Positions 45,468 to 54,532 of a stretch of 64,000 bases of DNA are shown here, in pieces. Within the stretch, counting starts at the first letter, position 1, and every line of letters begins with the position of its first letter. The stretch comes from Seonamhaeicola aphaedonensis. GTDB lineage: Bacteria; Bacteroidota; Bacteroidia; Flavobacteriales; Flavobacteriaceae. The position numbers and the translations under genes are program-made. The stretch spans positions 98,741 through 162,740 of the forward strand of contig NZ_QRDX01000008.1 in assembly GCF_003386195.1 (NCBI RefSeq), written 5' to 3'. The notes below the pieces were generated by a model. The model was not told the DNA's origin. It saw only the letters and a program-made list of their open reading frames with translations, and searched no databases.

Positions 45468-46670
45468 TTACCTTGCTGCACCAGAAGTGTAAAAAGCTAT
45501 AGCAAAAGCAATAACACTTACTATAATGCCAATCATAAACACGCTGTAGGTTAATCTTAGAATTTTATACTTTTTATTAAGTACAAGCCCAAGGTAGTAC
45601 AGGTCTTTTTTCATAGAAGAGTAAAGATATTCGCGGTCTTGCATCATTTCACCCATAGCCCATTCAAAATCATTTAAGCTCATTTTGTGAAAATTTCCAA
45701 AGAACAACAGATTTACTTTTTTGTTAGCAACATCAGCTTTTGTAAACTTACCTCTGGTAACATTAGGTCTTGTGGCTAGTATAGATAAAATAATTGAAGC
45801 CACTGTTACCAAAACAAAAATTATGGTTGGAATAATTAAGTGTTTATTGGAGGCATTATCTAATTTAGGTATTAGGTTGGCTAAAACCAAAGACATGATA
45901 ATAGCATTAACAGAAAGTAAAATATTAGCTTTAGTATCAGCAATATTACTCAAGTGCATGTGGTTTTTTAAAGTAACCCGAAACATAGTTTCTATGCCGC
46001 GTTCTGGCATTTCAACTTTGTTTTTTTTAAATATTAATTCCTCTTTTTTTTGAGAGAGTTTTTTGTTATTAGTATCTAACTTTTTCTTCATCTTGAGCAA
46101 TTCTGATAGATTTTTACCTTTACGTTTGTCCCAGTTAGAAGCTGCTTGGGGGGTGTGGAATTTATGCTTTTTTGAAAGGAAGTTGATATTTTGATCTAAC
46201 CATTGGCTTTCAGTAAAAGTTTTATTGCATAATAATTCCCATTCTTTTCTCAAAAGTTCTGAAACCTCAAAATAACTTTTGCTCCCAATATGAGAGCAGT
46301 CAGCATCTCTAATTATTTTTTCAAGTTGGTTTTGTGGTTTATAGTCCATTTTTGTAGCCATAATCAATTGGCATACAGCATCTGTTTTTTCAGCAGGGTA
46401 TGCTTTCAATTTTAAAAAGTCTTTGGCTATAACCACACTTTTCTCCTCATGGTTTTCTATACCTTGGGTATAACCTGTGTCATGTAGCCAACTACTTAAA
46501 AAGAGTATTTCTTTATCATCATCATTTAGTTCACAATGTTCAGCTAATTCAGTGGCTTTTTCTACAACACGTTGGGTATGCGTTAAATTATGATACAGAA
46601 ATGACGTTTCTAATTTTTCATTTAGAAGTTTTGTGGCAAATTTTTCGGTTTCAACAACAATATTGTTCAT
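45468..46670 (-). CDS. HD-domain hydrolase fused to a Pycsar-effector-type membrane domain
   Basis: This 400-residue protein starts with an HD phosphohydrolase domain: YHNLTHTQRVV, SSWLHDTGY (the HD pair), and IRDADCSHIG. A basic linker follows (about residues 185-225). The C-terminal half begins FRVTLKNHMHLSNIADTKANILLSVNAI and has membrane segments near residues 250, 280 and 375, matching the PycTM (DUF5706) domain. PycTM is known as a membrane-disrupting effector gated by cyclic CMP or UMP in Pycsar anti-phage systems. Here no pyrimidine cyclase is adjacent, so this may be a solitary relative whose HD domain degrades a nucleotide signal. That role is inferred. Confidence 0.85.
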   Translation of the reverse strand: MNNIVVETEKFATKLLNEKLETSFLYHNLTHTQRVVEKATELAEHCELNDDDKEILFLSSWLHDTGYTQGIENHEEKSVVIAKDFLKLKAYPAEKTDAVCQLIMATKMDYKPQNQLEKIIRDADCSHIGSKSYFEVSELLRKEWELLCNKTFTESQWLDQNINFLSKKHKFHTPQAASNWDKRKGKNLSELLKMKKKLDTNNKKLSQKKEELIFKKNKVEMPERGIETMFRVTLKNHMHLSNIADTKANILLSVNAIIMSLVLANLIPKLDNASNKHLIIPTIIFVLVTVASIILSILATRPNVTRGKFTKADVANKKVNLLFFGNFHKMSLNDFEWAMGEMMQDREYLYSSMKKDLYYLGLVLNKKYKILRLTYSVFMIGIIVSVIAFAIAFYTSGAAR

Positions 46671-46848
46671 AACACAATTAGGTTTATGGTAAAAATACTA
46701 AACTTTAGGATAAAGTATGTAAACGATGTTATTTGTCGTAAATTTCAATTTTAATTTCAAGCTTCAGTGACTTGAGGTTGTTCTGTAAGAAATTAAATAA
46801 GGTATCGACATATTTTAACAAAAAACGAAAATCAAAATAAAGACAGAA

Positions 46849-47295
46849 ATGCTTAAATGGAACGATATTATTAATTTTTCGGTAAACGGGAATTTAGAAC
46901 CAGATATTAGGGTTGAGAAAAATGAGGATGAATGGCGTAAGCAATTGACACCAGAACAGTATAGAATTACAAGACAAAAAGGAACCGAAAGGCCTCATAG
47001 TGGTGCGCTTTGTAGTGCCTATGAAGCAGGGAAATATCATTGTGTTTGCTGTAACACGCCCTTGTTTGATTCTACTATTAAATTCAATTCTGGAACGGGA
47101 TGGCCCAGTTTTACCCAACCAATAAAAGATAATGCTATTAAATATGAAAGAGATGATTCCTTTGGTATGATTCGGGTGGAGGTTATGTGCAATACCTGTG
47201 ATGCTCATTTGGGGCATGTCTTTCCTGATGGTCCCGAGCCAAGTGGTTTACGTTATTGTATTAATTCAGAATCATTACAACTAGACAAAGAATAA
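46849..47295 (+). CDS. msrB: Peptide-methionine (R)-S-oxide reductase
   Basis: This 148-residue enzyme reduces the R form of methionine sulfoxide in proteins. Zinc-binding CxxC pairs are CVCC and CNTC, and the MsrB core is seen in [10 protein letters not shown] and [21 protein letters not shown]. The last Cys (RYCINS) is the catalytic one. It has no signal peptide, so it is cytoplasmic. msrA follows five bases after the stop, and the pair together repairs both stereoisomers. Confidence 0.96.
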   Translation: MLKWNDIINFSVNGNLEPDIRVEKNEDEWRKQLTPEQYRITRQKGTERPHSGALCSAYEAGKYHCVCCNTPLFDSTIKFNSGTGWPSFTQPIKDNAIKYERDDSFGMIRVEVMCNTCDAHLGHVFPDGPEPSGLRYCINSESLQLDKE

Positions 47296-47300
47296 AATAA

Positions 47301-47837
47301 ATGAATAAAAATTTGCAATTGGCTACCTTTGGGGGGGGCTGCTTTTGGTGTACAGAAGCAATGTTTAGAGAATTAAAAGGCGTTGAAAAAGTAGTGTCTG
47401 GTTATTCTGGTGGGAATGCTCCCGGAAAACCTACCTACAGAGAAGTGTGTTCTGGTTTAACAGGGCATGCCGAAGTAGTACAGCTAACTTTTGATGCTGA
47501 TGTAATTTCATATAACGATATTTTAGTTATATTCATGGCTACACATGACCCCACTACTTTAAATAGGCAAGGTGCCGACGTAGGCACTCAATACCGTTCT
47601 GTAATCTACTACCATGATGAAGCACAAAAACAAGTGGCAGAAACAGTTGTTAAAGAGCTTGCTGATTATTTTGACGACCCCATTGTAACAGAAATAGCGC
47701 CTTTAGGTATTTTTTACGATGCCGAAGATTATCATCAAGATTATTATAAAAATAACTCAAAGCAAGGATATTGCAATGCTGTAATTACCCCAAAACTGGC
47801 AAAGTTTAGAAAGTTGTATGTTGAAAAGTTAAAATAA
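47301..47837 (+). CDS. msrA: Peptide-methionine (S)-S-oxide reductase
   Basis: This 178-residue enzyme is of usual length. The catalytic Cys14 is in GGGCFWC, and further signatures are SGYSGG, GHAEVVQ, DPTTLNRQGADVGTQYRS and YHQDYY. It pairs with msrB immediately upstream. The codons for residues 11-13 contain eight consecutive Gs (47331-47338), an unusually long G-tract for this AT-rich genome. Slippage there would shift the frame right before the active site. Confidence 0.96.
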   Translation: MNKNLQLATFGGGCFWCTEAMFRELKGVEKVVSGYSGGNAPGKPTYREVCSGLTGHAEVVQLTFDADVISYNDILVIFMATHDPTTLNRQGADVGTQYRSVIYYHDEAQKQVAETVVKELADYFDDPIVTEIAPLGIFYDAEDYHQDYYKNNSKQGYCNAVITPKLAKFRKLYVEKLK

Positions 47838-47917
47838 CCACGGCCAAAATTTATTAGATTATTAGAAGCCACAAATATCAATACTATGTTGGTTTTTTAG
47901 AAAAATATACTTTTAAA

Positions 47918-48862
47918 ATGATTTTAGGATTAGGAACTGCTGCTTTAGGAAGACCACAATACATCAATATTAAGTTAGGAGGCGATAGGTTTGTGGATTT
48001 AAATAGTTTTAAAAAGAAGGGGTTTCAAGTTCTAGAAGAAGCCTATACTAGGGGTGTGAGATACTTTGATACCGCACCTGGTTATGGTTTAGCTGAACAA
48101 CTTTTAATAGAATGGTTACAAACTAAAAATGATACATCTATAAAGGTGGCTACAAAATGGGGTTATACCTACATGGCAAATTTTGATTTTAATGCCAAGA
48201 TTCATGAACAAAAGGAGCATAGCCTTTATAAATTAAATGACCAGTGGCAGACTTCTAAAGCATTATTACCAAATTTGTCGGTTTATCAAATTCATTCGGC
48301 AACTTTAGAAACAGGTGTTCTTGAAAATCATGAAATTCTTGACAGATTATCAGAGTTAAAACAAGAGTATAAGATAAAGATAGGTCTTACCACTACAGGG
48401 GATAATCAGGTTGAGGTGATTAATAAAGCAGTTGATATTGAAGTAAACGGAGACGTTCTTTTTGATGTATTTCAAAGTACTTACAACATTTTGGATCAAA
48501 GTATATTGAAGTTGGGACTCTCATTATCAAAAGAAGGAAGGCAATTTGTTTTGAAAGAAACCTTAGCAAATGGTAGATTGTTTTCTAATCAAAGCTATCC
48601 GCATTATGAAGGGCTTTATAGTTATCTGGAAAAGCTATCTGCTAAATATCATGTTGGTATTGATGCCATAGCTTTAAGGTTTTGTATGCAATCGTTTCCA
48701 ACTAGTTTTGTGTTGAGTGGTGCAAGTAGTTCAACTCAGTTAAATGAAAATTTAAAGGCAAATTCTTTCACATTATTAGAAGATGAGCTTTCAAAATTAA
48801 GTGCTTTTGAAGTAGCACCATACAACTATTGGCAAGAACGTAAACAACTAACCTGGAATTGA
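47918..48862 (+). CDS. Aldo/keto reductase family protein
   Basis: This 314-residue (beta/alpha)8-barrel oxidoreductase opens with MILGLGTAALGRP. It shows the catalytic tetrad region: Asp and Tyr in YFDTAPGYGLAEQLL, Lys in KVATKWG and His in VYQIHSA. The C-terminal segment SFVLSGASSSTQLNENLKA is the NADP-binding part. The substrate is unknown, and the neighbours give no clue. It has its own 80-base upstream gap. Confidence 0.85.
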   Translation: MILGLGTAALGRPQYINIKLGGDRFVDLNSFKKKGFQVLEEAYTRGVRYFDTAPGYGLAEQLLIEWLQTKNDTSIKVATKWGYTYMANFDFNAKIHEQKEHSLYKLNDQWQTSKALLPNLSVYQIHSATLETGVLENHEILDRLSELKQEYKIKIGLTTTGDNQVEVINKAVDIEVNGDVLFDVFQSTYNILDQSILKLGLSLSKEGRQFVLKETLANGRLFSNQSYPHYEGLYSYLEKLSAKYHVGIDAIALRFCMQSFPTSFVLSGASSSTQLNENLKANSFTLLEDELSKLSAFEVAPYNYWQERKQLTWN

Positions 48863-48980
48863 TAACAAGTATGGTATAATATTTCATTGTGTAATCATAT
48901 ATGGGGTTCAAGGTTCTTTCAAATTGAAGTAATACAATATTAAATCACTATTTTTATAACTAAGAATTAAACGAACTTAA

Positions 48981-51900
48981 ATGACTACTCATTTAAAATA
49001 CTTTTTAGTTTTTGTTATCATTATTATAATCAATGCCTGTGCAACCTATAAACCACAATACAAAGACGTTGAGGTTTTAGGTAATATACAGGAAGACGCC
49101 ATTGCGCATTCCTTTTATTTAATTGGAGATGCCGGTAATTCCCCAATGGGTACAAAATCTAACGCCTTATTAGCATTTGAAAAAGAGTTAAAGAAAGCTC
49201 CAGCACAAAGTACGGTTATTTTTTTAGGGGATAATATTTATCCAAAGGGAATGCCAGAAAAAGGTCATAAAGGTAGAGCTTTTGCGGAGCATCAACTTAA
49301 GGTACAAACAGAAGTTGTAAAAGATTTTAAAGGTCATGCTATTTTTATTCCTGGAAATCATGACTGGTATAGTAATGGTTTAGAGGGATTAATGCGTCAA
49401 GAAAAATATGTAGAGGATAAACTTGGAAAAAACACTTTTTTACCCGAAAACGGTTGTCCGTTAGAGAAGGTGAAAATTTCTGAAGATATTCTGTTACTTA
49501 TTGTTGATTCTGAATGGTATTTAACTAATTGGAATAAACACCCAACCATGAATGATGATTGTGATATTAAAACGAGAACTAAATTTTTTGATGAACTGGA
49601 AGGAGAAATAAAAAAGGCTAGAGGCAAAACCACAATAATAGCAGTACATCACCCTATGTTTACAAACGGATCCCATGGTGGGCAATATTCCTTTGGGAGC
49701 CATATGAGTCCAGTTCCGGTTTTGGGAACCATAAAAAACATTGTTAGAGAGGCCGGAGGTGTTACCACAGTTGATACCGAAAATAGTCGTTACAATGAAT
49801 TTAGAAAACGTTTAATAACGCTGGCTCAGGAAAATGATAAAACAATTTTCGTGTCAGGTCACGACCATAATTTACAATATATCGTTCAAGACAATCTGCC
49901 TCAAATTGTAAGCGGTTCGGGTTCAAAAATTACGGCTACCAGAAATGTTGGAGGTGGCAGATTTTCACACGGCACACCAGGATATGCACGTTTGGATATT
50001 TTAAAAGACGGATCGTCTTTTGTTCGTTTTTATTCTTCTAAAGATGACAAGATAGTATATCAAAAACAAGTGTTTCCAAAAGACAAAAAGCATCAGGGGG
50101 TGAATTACCCAAATCAATTTCCTTTAAAAAAAGAGGCTTCTGTTTATACAAAAGATGAAACTGAAAAAGGAAGGCTTTACAAATTGTTTTGGGGAGACCG
50201 TTATCGAGAAGATTTTAGTACCATTGTAAAAGTTCCAACCGTTAGTTTAGATACGCTTTTGGGTGGGCTAACCCCACTAAGAAAAGGAGGTGGGCATCAA
50301 TCAAAATCCTTACGTTTAGAAGATAAAAAAGGAAGGGAATACGTCATGCGCGCCCTTAGGAAGAATGCGGTTCAATATTTACAGGCTGTTGCTTTTAAAG
50401 ATCAGTATATAGAAGGTCAGTTTAATAAAACATACACCGAAGCATTATTGCTTGATGTATTCACAGGGTCACACCCGTATGCACCATTTACAATAGGAGT
50501 ATTATCTGATGCGGTTGGGGTATTTCATACCAATCCTGTGCTTTATTATGTGCCAAAACAAAATGCACTTGGGCAGTTCAATGAAGATTTTGGTAATGAA
50601 CTCTACATGATTGAAGAACGTGCTGCAGATGGGCACGGGGATAAAAAGAGCTTTGGGTATTCCGATGAACTCATAAGCACTGATGATTTGCTAAAGCAGT
50701 TGCATAAAGACGAAGATATTGTTTTGGATGAGCGCGCTTACATAAGAGCGCGCTTGTTTGATATGCTTATTGGAGATTGGGATAGGCATGAAGACCAGTG
50801 GCGTTGGGCAAAATTTAAAGAAAATGGTAAAACAGTTTACCTACCCGTGCCTAGGGATAGAGATCAGGCTTTTTCAATCATGGCAGATGGTGCTCTATTA
50901 GGTTTTGCAACTAGAGTGGTTCCAACACTTCGATTGATGCAATCGTATGAAGAAGAGTTAAAAAGTCCTAAGTGGTTTAATTTGGAGCCTTACCCTTTAG
51001 ACATGGCTTTAATTAACATCTCTGATAAGTCGGTTTGGGATGAAGAAGTAAATCACATTGTTACTAACTTAACAAATGAGGTTATTGATAAATCTTTTGC
51101 TTTTTTTCCACCCGAAGTCAATCAAAATACCATTCAAACCATTAAACAAAAACTTATTGGAAGACGAGCCAATTTACAAGGTATTTCAAATAGTTACTAC
51201 AACCACATCAATAAGTTTTCAGTTATTAAAGGGACCAATAAAGATGATTGGTTTGATATAGAACGATTACCTAACGGAAAAACCAAAGTAATAGCTTATA
51301 GGATTAAAGGAGGTGAAAAGACCGATGTGTTTCATAAAAGAACCTATAGTCATGATTACACCAAGGAAATTTGGATTTATGGATTAGACGATGACGACGT
51401 TTTTAAAGTGTTTGGAAGTGGAGATGAATTGATTAAGGTTAGAATTATTGGTGGACAAAATAACGACACTTACATGGTTGATAATAAGGTTAAATTAAAA
51501 GTATACGACCATAAGTCTAAGCCTAACACCTTTACAAATAGAGGTTTTAATAAAAAACTAACTGATGATTACGAAACCAACGTTTATGACCATAAAAAAT
51601 TAAAAAACAGTTCCAATCAATTAATGCCTGCTATTGGAGCTAATCCAGATGATGGACTTAAAATAGGGTTTAACAATACATTTACAAATTATGGTTTTGA
51701 GCGTAATCCATTCACTGCACAACATACCTTTTCTGGAGCATATTACTTTGCAACCAATGGTTTTGAATTGGGATACAATGCAGAATTTGCAAATGTTTTT
51801 GGTCATTGGAATTTATTGATAGATACGCAGTTTACAAGCCCCAATTATGCGGTAAACTTTTTTGGATTTGGCAATACTTCGCCTAATCCTGAGGCAGACA

Positions 51901-52685
51901 AGAATGATGGATTTGATGCAAATTTAGATTACAACCGTGTTAAACTTCAAACATTAAAATTAGCACCTTCTTTAATTTGGAGAGGGGACTTAGGAGCAAT
52001 CTTTAAAATAGGTTTAAAGTATGAATCTATAGAAGTAGAAGAAACTCAAGACAGATTTATTAATCAATTTACAAATTCCTCCAATATTGATATTAGTAAT
52101 GATTTTCTTGGTTTTGAAATGGATTATGAATACAGTAATAGTGATAATTCTGCATTTCCAACAATGGGCATGTTTTTGAATGTTAAAATAGGTTATGTTA
52201 ATAATTTGAGCAACTCTAACAGATTTGGGTACTTAATTCCAGAATTATCAATAGACCATAAAATTGATACTGCAGGCCAACTGGTATTTGCTACCAAGTC
52301 TAGAGGTCACTTAAATTTTGGAGATGCTTTTGAGTTTTATCAAGCCGCCAATATAGGAGCTAAGAATGGATTAAGAGGTTACAGAAATGAACGCTTTTCA
52401 GGGAAATCCGCTTTTGTGCAGACCAGTGATTTAAGATTCAATTTACGTAAGCTCAAAACTGGATTGCTGCCCATGAATATAGGGGTATATGGTGGTTTTG
52501 ATATTGGTAAAGTATGGGTAGATGATGAATTAGTTTTAATGCCTGAACACAATTTAGATGATTGGAATACATCTATTGGAGGCGGTGTTTTTGCCAATTT
52601 AACTGAAATGGCTACCCTAAATCTATCTGCTTTTCACAGTGATGATGGTTTGCGTCTAGCTTTTAAAATGGGATTTGGTTTTTGA
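48981..52685 (+). CDS. Giant metallophosphoesterase/kinase-like/Omp85-barrel fusion lipoprotein
   Basis: This 1234-residue protein has a lipobox (IINAC) and three recognisable parts. Residues about 45-340 form a calcineurin-like metallophosphoesterase (LIGDAGN, FLGDNIYPKG, GNHDWYS, VHHPMF, SGHDHNLQ). The middle (about 400-720) has MLIGDWDRHEDQWRW, with Asp599, Asp601 and Arg602, similar to the catalytic loop of Fam20/CotH-like kinases, then VPRDRDQAF. The last third is an outer-membrane barrel with the Omp85 signature Arg1132-Gly-Tyr (GLRGYRNE) and FDIGKVW. So an exposed hydrolase is tethered to its own barrel. Substrate and direction are unknown. Related long proteins occur in Bacteroidota, but I know of no described function. 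Confidence 0.8.
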   Translation: MTTHLKYFLVFVIIIIINACATYKPQYKDVEVLGNIQEDAIAHSFYLIGDAGNSPMGTKSNALLAFEKELKKAPAQSTVIFLGDNIYPKGMPEKGHKGRAFAEHQLKVQTEVVKDFKGHAIFIPGNHDWYSNGLEGLMRQEKYVEDKLGKNTFLPENGCPLEKVKISEDILLLIVDSEWYLTNWNKHPTMNDDCDIKTRTKFFDELEGEIKKARGKTTIIAVHHPMFTNGSHGGQYSFGSHMSPVPVLGTIKNIVREAGGVTTVDTENSRYNEFRKRLITLAQENDKTIFVSGHDHNLQYIVQDNLPQIVSGSGSKITATRNVGGGRFSHGTPGYARLDILKDGSSFVRFYSSKDDKIVYQKQVFPKDKKHQGVNYPNQFPLKKEASVYTKDETEKGRLYKLFWGDRYREDFSTIVKVPTVSLDTLLGGLTPLRKGGGHQSKSLRLEDKKGREYVMRALRKNAVQYLQAVAFKDQYIEGQFNKTYTEALLLDVFTGSHPYAPFTIGVLSDAVGVFHTNPVLYYVPKQNALGQFNEDFGNELYMIEERAADGHGDKKSFGYSDELISTDDLLKQLHKDEDIVLDERAYIRARLFDMLIGDWDRHEDQWRWAKFKENGKTVYLPVPRDRDQAFSIMADGALLGFATRVVPTLRLMQSYEEELKSPKWFNLEPYPLDMALINISDKSVWDEEVNHIVTNLTNEVIDKSFAFFPPEVNQNTIQTIKQKLIGRRANLQGISNSYYNHINKFSVIKGTNKDDWFDIERLPNGKTKVIAYRIKGGEKTDVFHKRTYSHDYTKEIWIYGLDDDDVFKVFGSGDELIKVRIIGGQNNDTYMVDNKVKLKVYDHKSKPNTFTNRGFNKKLTDDYETNVYDHKKLKNSSNQLMPAIGANPDDGLKIGFNNTFTNYGFERNPFTAQHTFSGAYYFATNGFELGYNAEFANVFGHWNLLIDTQFTSPNYAVNFFGFGNTSPNPEADKNDGFDANLDYNRVKLQTLKLAPSLIWRGDLGAIFKIGLKYESIEVEETQDRFINQFTNSSNIDISNDFLGFEMDYEYSNSDNSAFPTMGMFLNVKIGYVNNLSNSNRFGYLIPELSIDHKIDTAGQLVFATKSRGHLNFGDAFEFYQAANIGAKNGLRGYRNERFSGKSAFVQTSDLRFNLRKLKTGLLPMNIGVYGGFDIGKVWVDDELVLMPEHNLDDWNTSIGGGVFANLTEMATLNLSAFHSDDGLRLAFKMGFGF

Positions 52686-52783
52686 TACCAAATGGTAGCC
52701 TGAATTTGTTTTTGGTGTCTCCTAATTTCATTTGTAATTTTTGATAGTCTTCTTCGTCTATATAAGTAGTAAATTGTAACAAC

Positions 52784-53095
52784 ATGAAAAGTAGTTTTAA
52801 TAATATAATAAATTCCGAAAAAGTAGTCCTTGTTGACTTTTTTGGAACTTGGTGCGGACCATGTCAAGCGCTCATGCCAATTCTAAAAGATGTGAAAAAT
52901 GAGATAGGAGATGCTGTAAAAATCGTAAAAATTGATATTGATAAAAATCATGAGTTAGCTGTGAAATACCAAGTAAGGAGCGTTCCTACCATGATTTTAT
53001 TTGTTGATGGTCTGCCCAAATGGAGACAGTCTGGGGTATTACAAAAAAGAGATATTCTTCATGTGATTGAAACTCATGGAGGTATTACGGTATAG
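52784..53095 (+). CDS. Thioredoxin
   Basis: This 103-residue thioredoxin has the WCGPC active site (Cys24, Cys27), the cis-Pro in VRSVPTMILF, and normal length. No signal peptide is present, so it acts in the cytoplasm as a general disulfide reductant. It could serve the MsrA/MsrB pair about 5 kb upstream. Its end overlaps the end of the opposite-strand lipoprotein gene by 11 bases. Confidence 0.94.
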   Translation: MKSSFNNIINSEKVVLVDFFGTWCGPCQALMPILKDVKNEIGDAVKIVKIDIDKNHELAVKYQVRSVPTMILFVDGLPKWRQSGVLQKRDILHVIETHGGITV

Positions 53096-53936
53096 CTATT
53101 TTAAATTCATAAAGGTTACCGCCATCTATACCTCTGAATTCATCGGTTATATAAACAGTGCTATCATTTTTAAAGCAAACACTTTCTTTTTGTGATTTAT
53201 AATCAAAAGGATAATAGTTTACGGTACCCTTAAAAAATTGATTGTCTGTAAAATTTGAAAGTATAATTAATTGGTTTTCTGTTAGTAATGCTACTTTATC
53301 TTTGGAGGTATTTATGTCAGCCGATGTCACCCAGCACCCTTTTTTATTGCAAGTGTTAAAAGAATCAATTTGTTTTGCTTTGTAAGTTCCAGGTTTTGCT
53401 GGTAAAACATAGAGATTGGTTTTTCCTGGTTTCTTTGAATACCTACTTTTAGTAAATAGGTATAAACTATCCTGAAAGTGAAAGAAAGCTTCACAATCAA
53501 AATGACGTTTGTTATTTTTAGGAGGGAATTTATTTTGTTCTGGATAAGAGAATTTAATCTTTTTAGGACTCACTTCAGTTTTGTTTAATAAGTCATTTTC
53601 AGAAACTATAAGTATGGCTAAGTTCTTACTGTCATTATCATTATTGCCAAAGTCGCCAATATAAATATTTCCATTACTATCAGAGGTTAAATCTTCCCAA
53701 TCTCTGTTTTTAGCTAAAATGGTTGCGTCTTTCATAATATTTCCATTTTCATTTACACCGTATAAACGAGGTTTATTACCACCATCATTTAGCATCCAAA
53801 GTAAATTACCATTGGAACTAGTCTGAACGCCTGAAACTTCCTTTAGTGTAAAAGGTAAATCTGCAATCACTTTCAAATTTCCTGTTTGACATGATACGGT
53901 TAAAGTAAATAGAAATAAAAAGGAAGTTTTAAACAT
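53085..53936 (-). CDS. Beta-propeller lipoprotein of unknown function
   Basis: This 283-residue protein has a lipobox LTVSC (Cys16). Repeated motifs such as NGNLLWMLNDGGN, NGNIYIGDFGNNDND and TVYITDEFRGIDGGNLYEF indicate a propeller of NHL or SdiA-regulated type. NGN/DFGN loops may bind calcium or a ligand. Proteins like this are common, uncharacterised envelope lipoproteins in flavobacteria. It is convergent with thioredoxin, with overlapping ends. Confidence 0.72.
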   Translation of the reverse strand: MFKTSFLFLFTLTVSCQTGNLKVIADLPFTLKEVSGVQTSSNGNLLWMLNDGGNKPRLYGVNENGNIMKDATILAKNRDWEDLTSDSNGNIYIGDFGNNDNDSKNLAILIVSENDLLNKTEVSPKKIKFSYPEQNKFPPKNNKRHFDCEAFFHFQDSLYLFTKSRYSKKPGKTNLYVLPAKPGTYKAKQIDSFNTCNKKGCWVTSADINTSKDKVALLTENQLIILSNFTDNQFFKGTVNYYPFDYKSQKESVCFKNDSTVYITDEFRGIDGGNLYEFKIAIP

Positions 53937-53992
53937 TTAGTAGATTTTAGTTTTAAATTTACGTGGAATTTTTTAATTTTTCTGTAAACCGA

Positions 53993-54532
53993 ATGAATAC
54001 TTATATTGGGTTGTTAAGAGGTGTCAATGTAAGTGGGCAAAAGAAAATACCCATGGCAGAGCTTCGGGAGGCCTTGTCTAAATCTGGTTTGATGAGTGTA
54101 CAAACCTACATTCAAAGTGGTAATATTATTTTTCAATCTTTAAAAGAAAACAAGAGAATTTTAGCTTTACAAATACAGAAAATTATTCAATTATATTTTG
54201 GTTTTGAGGTTCCTGTATTGGTATTTATTCCCAAGGATTTTAAGCAAATATTTGATAAATGCCCGTTTAGACAAGATAAAAAAGAAAATAGTTATTTTAC
54301 CTTCTTGTATCAGAAACCAAAAAAAGATTTAGTTCTAGAAGTTTCAAATATAACCTATCCAAATGAGGATTTTTTCATTACTCAAGATTGTGTCTATTTT
54401 TATTGTTCTGTGGGTTATGGAAAGGCAAAATGCAACAATAACTTTTTTGAACAAAAATTAAAAGTAACAGCCACTGCTAGAAATTACAAAACCATCCGAA
54501 AGTTATTATCTTTGACATCTCAATTAGATTAA
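53993..54532 (+). CDS. DUF1697 family protein
   Basis: This 179-residue protein has the classical DUF1697 start MNTYIGLLRGVNVSGQKKIP, followed by LREALSKSGLMSVQTYIQSGNIIF and the C-terminal TARNYKTIRKLLSL. The function is unknown; the family is probably cytoplasmic. A GTG ten codons upstream is in frame, but the ATG at 53993 gives the family's standard N-terminus. The next gene starts immediately after its stop codon. Confidence 0.9.
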   Translation: MNTYIGLLRGVNVSGQKKIPMAELREALSKSGLMSVQTYIQSGNIIFQSLKENKRILALQIQKIIQLYFGFEVPVLVFIPKDFKQIFDKCPFRQDKKENSYFTFLYQKPKKDLVLEVSNITYPNEDFFITQDCVYFYCSVGYGKAKCNNNFFEQKLKVTATARNYKTIRKLLSLTSQLD

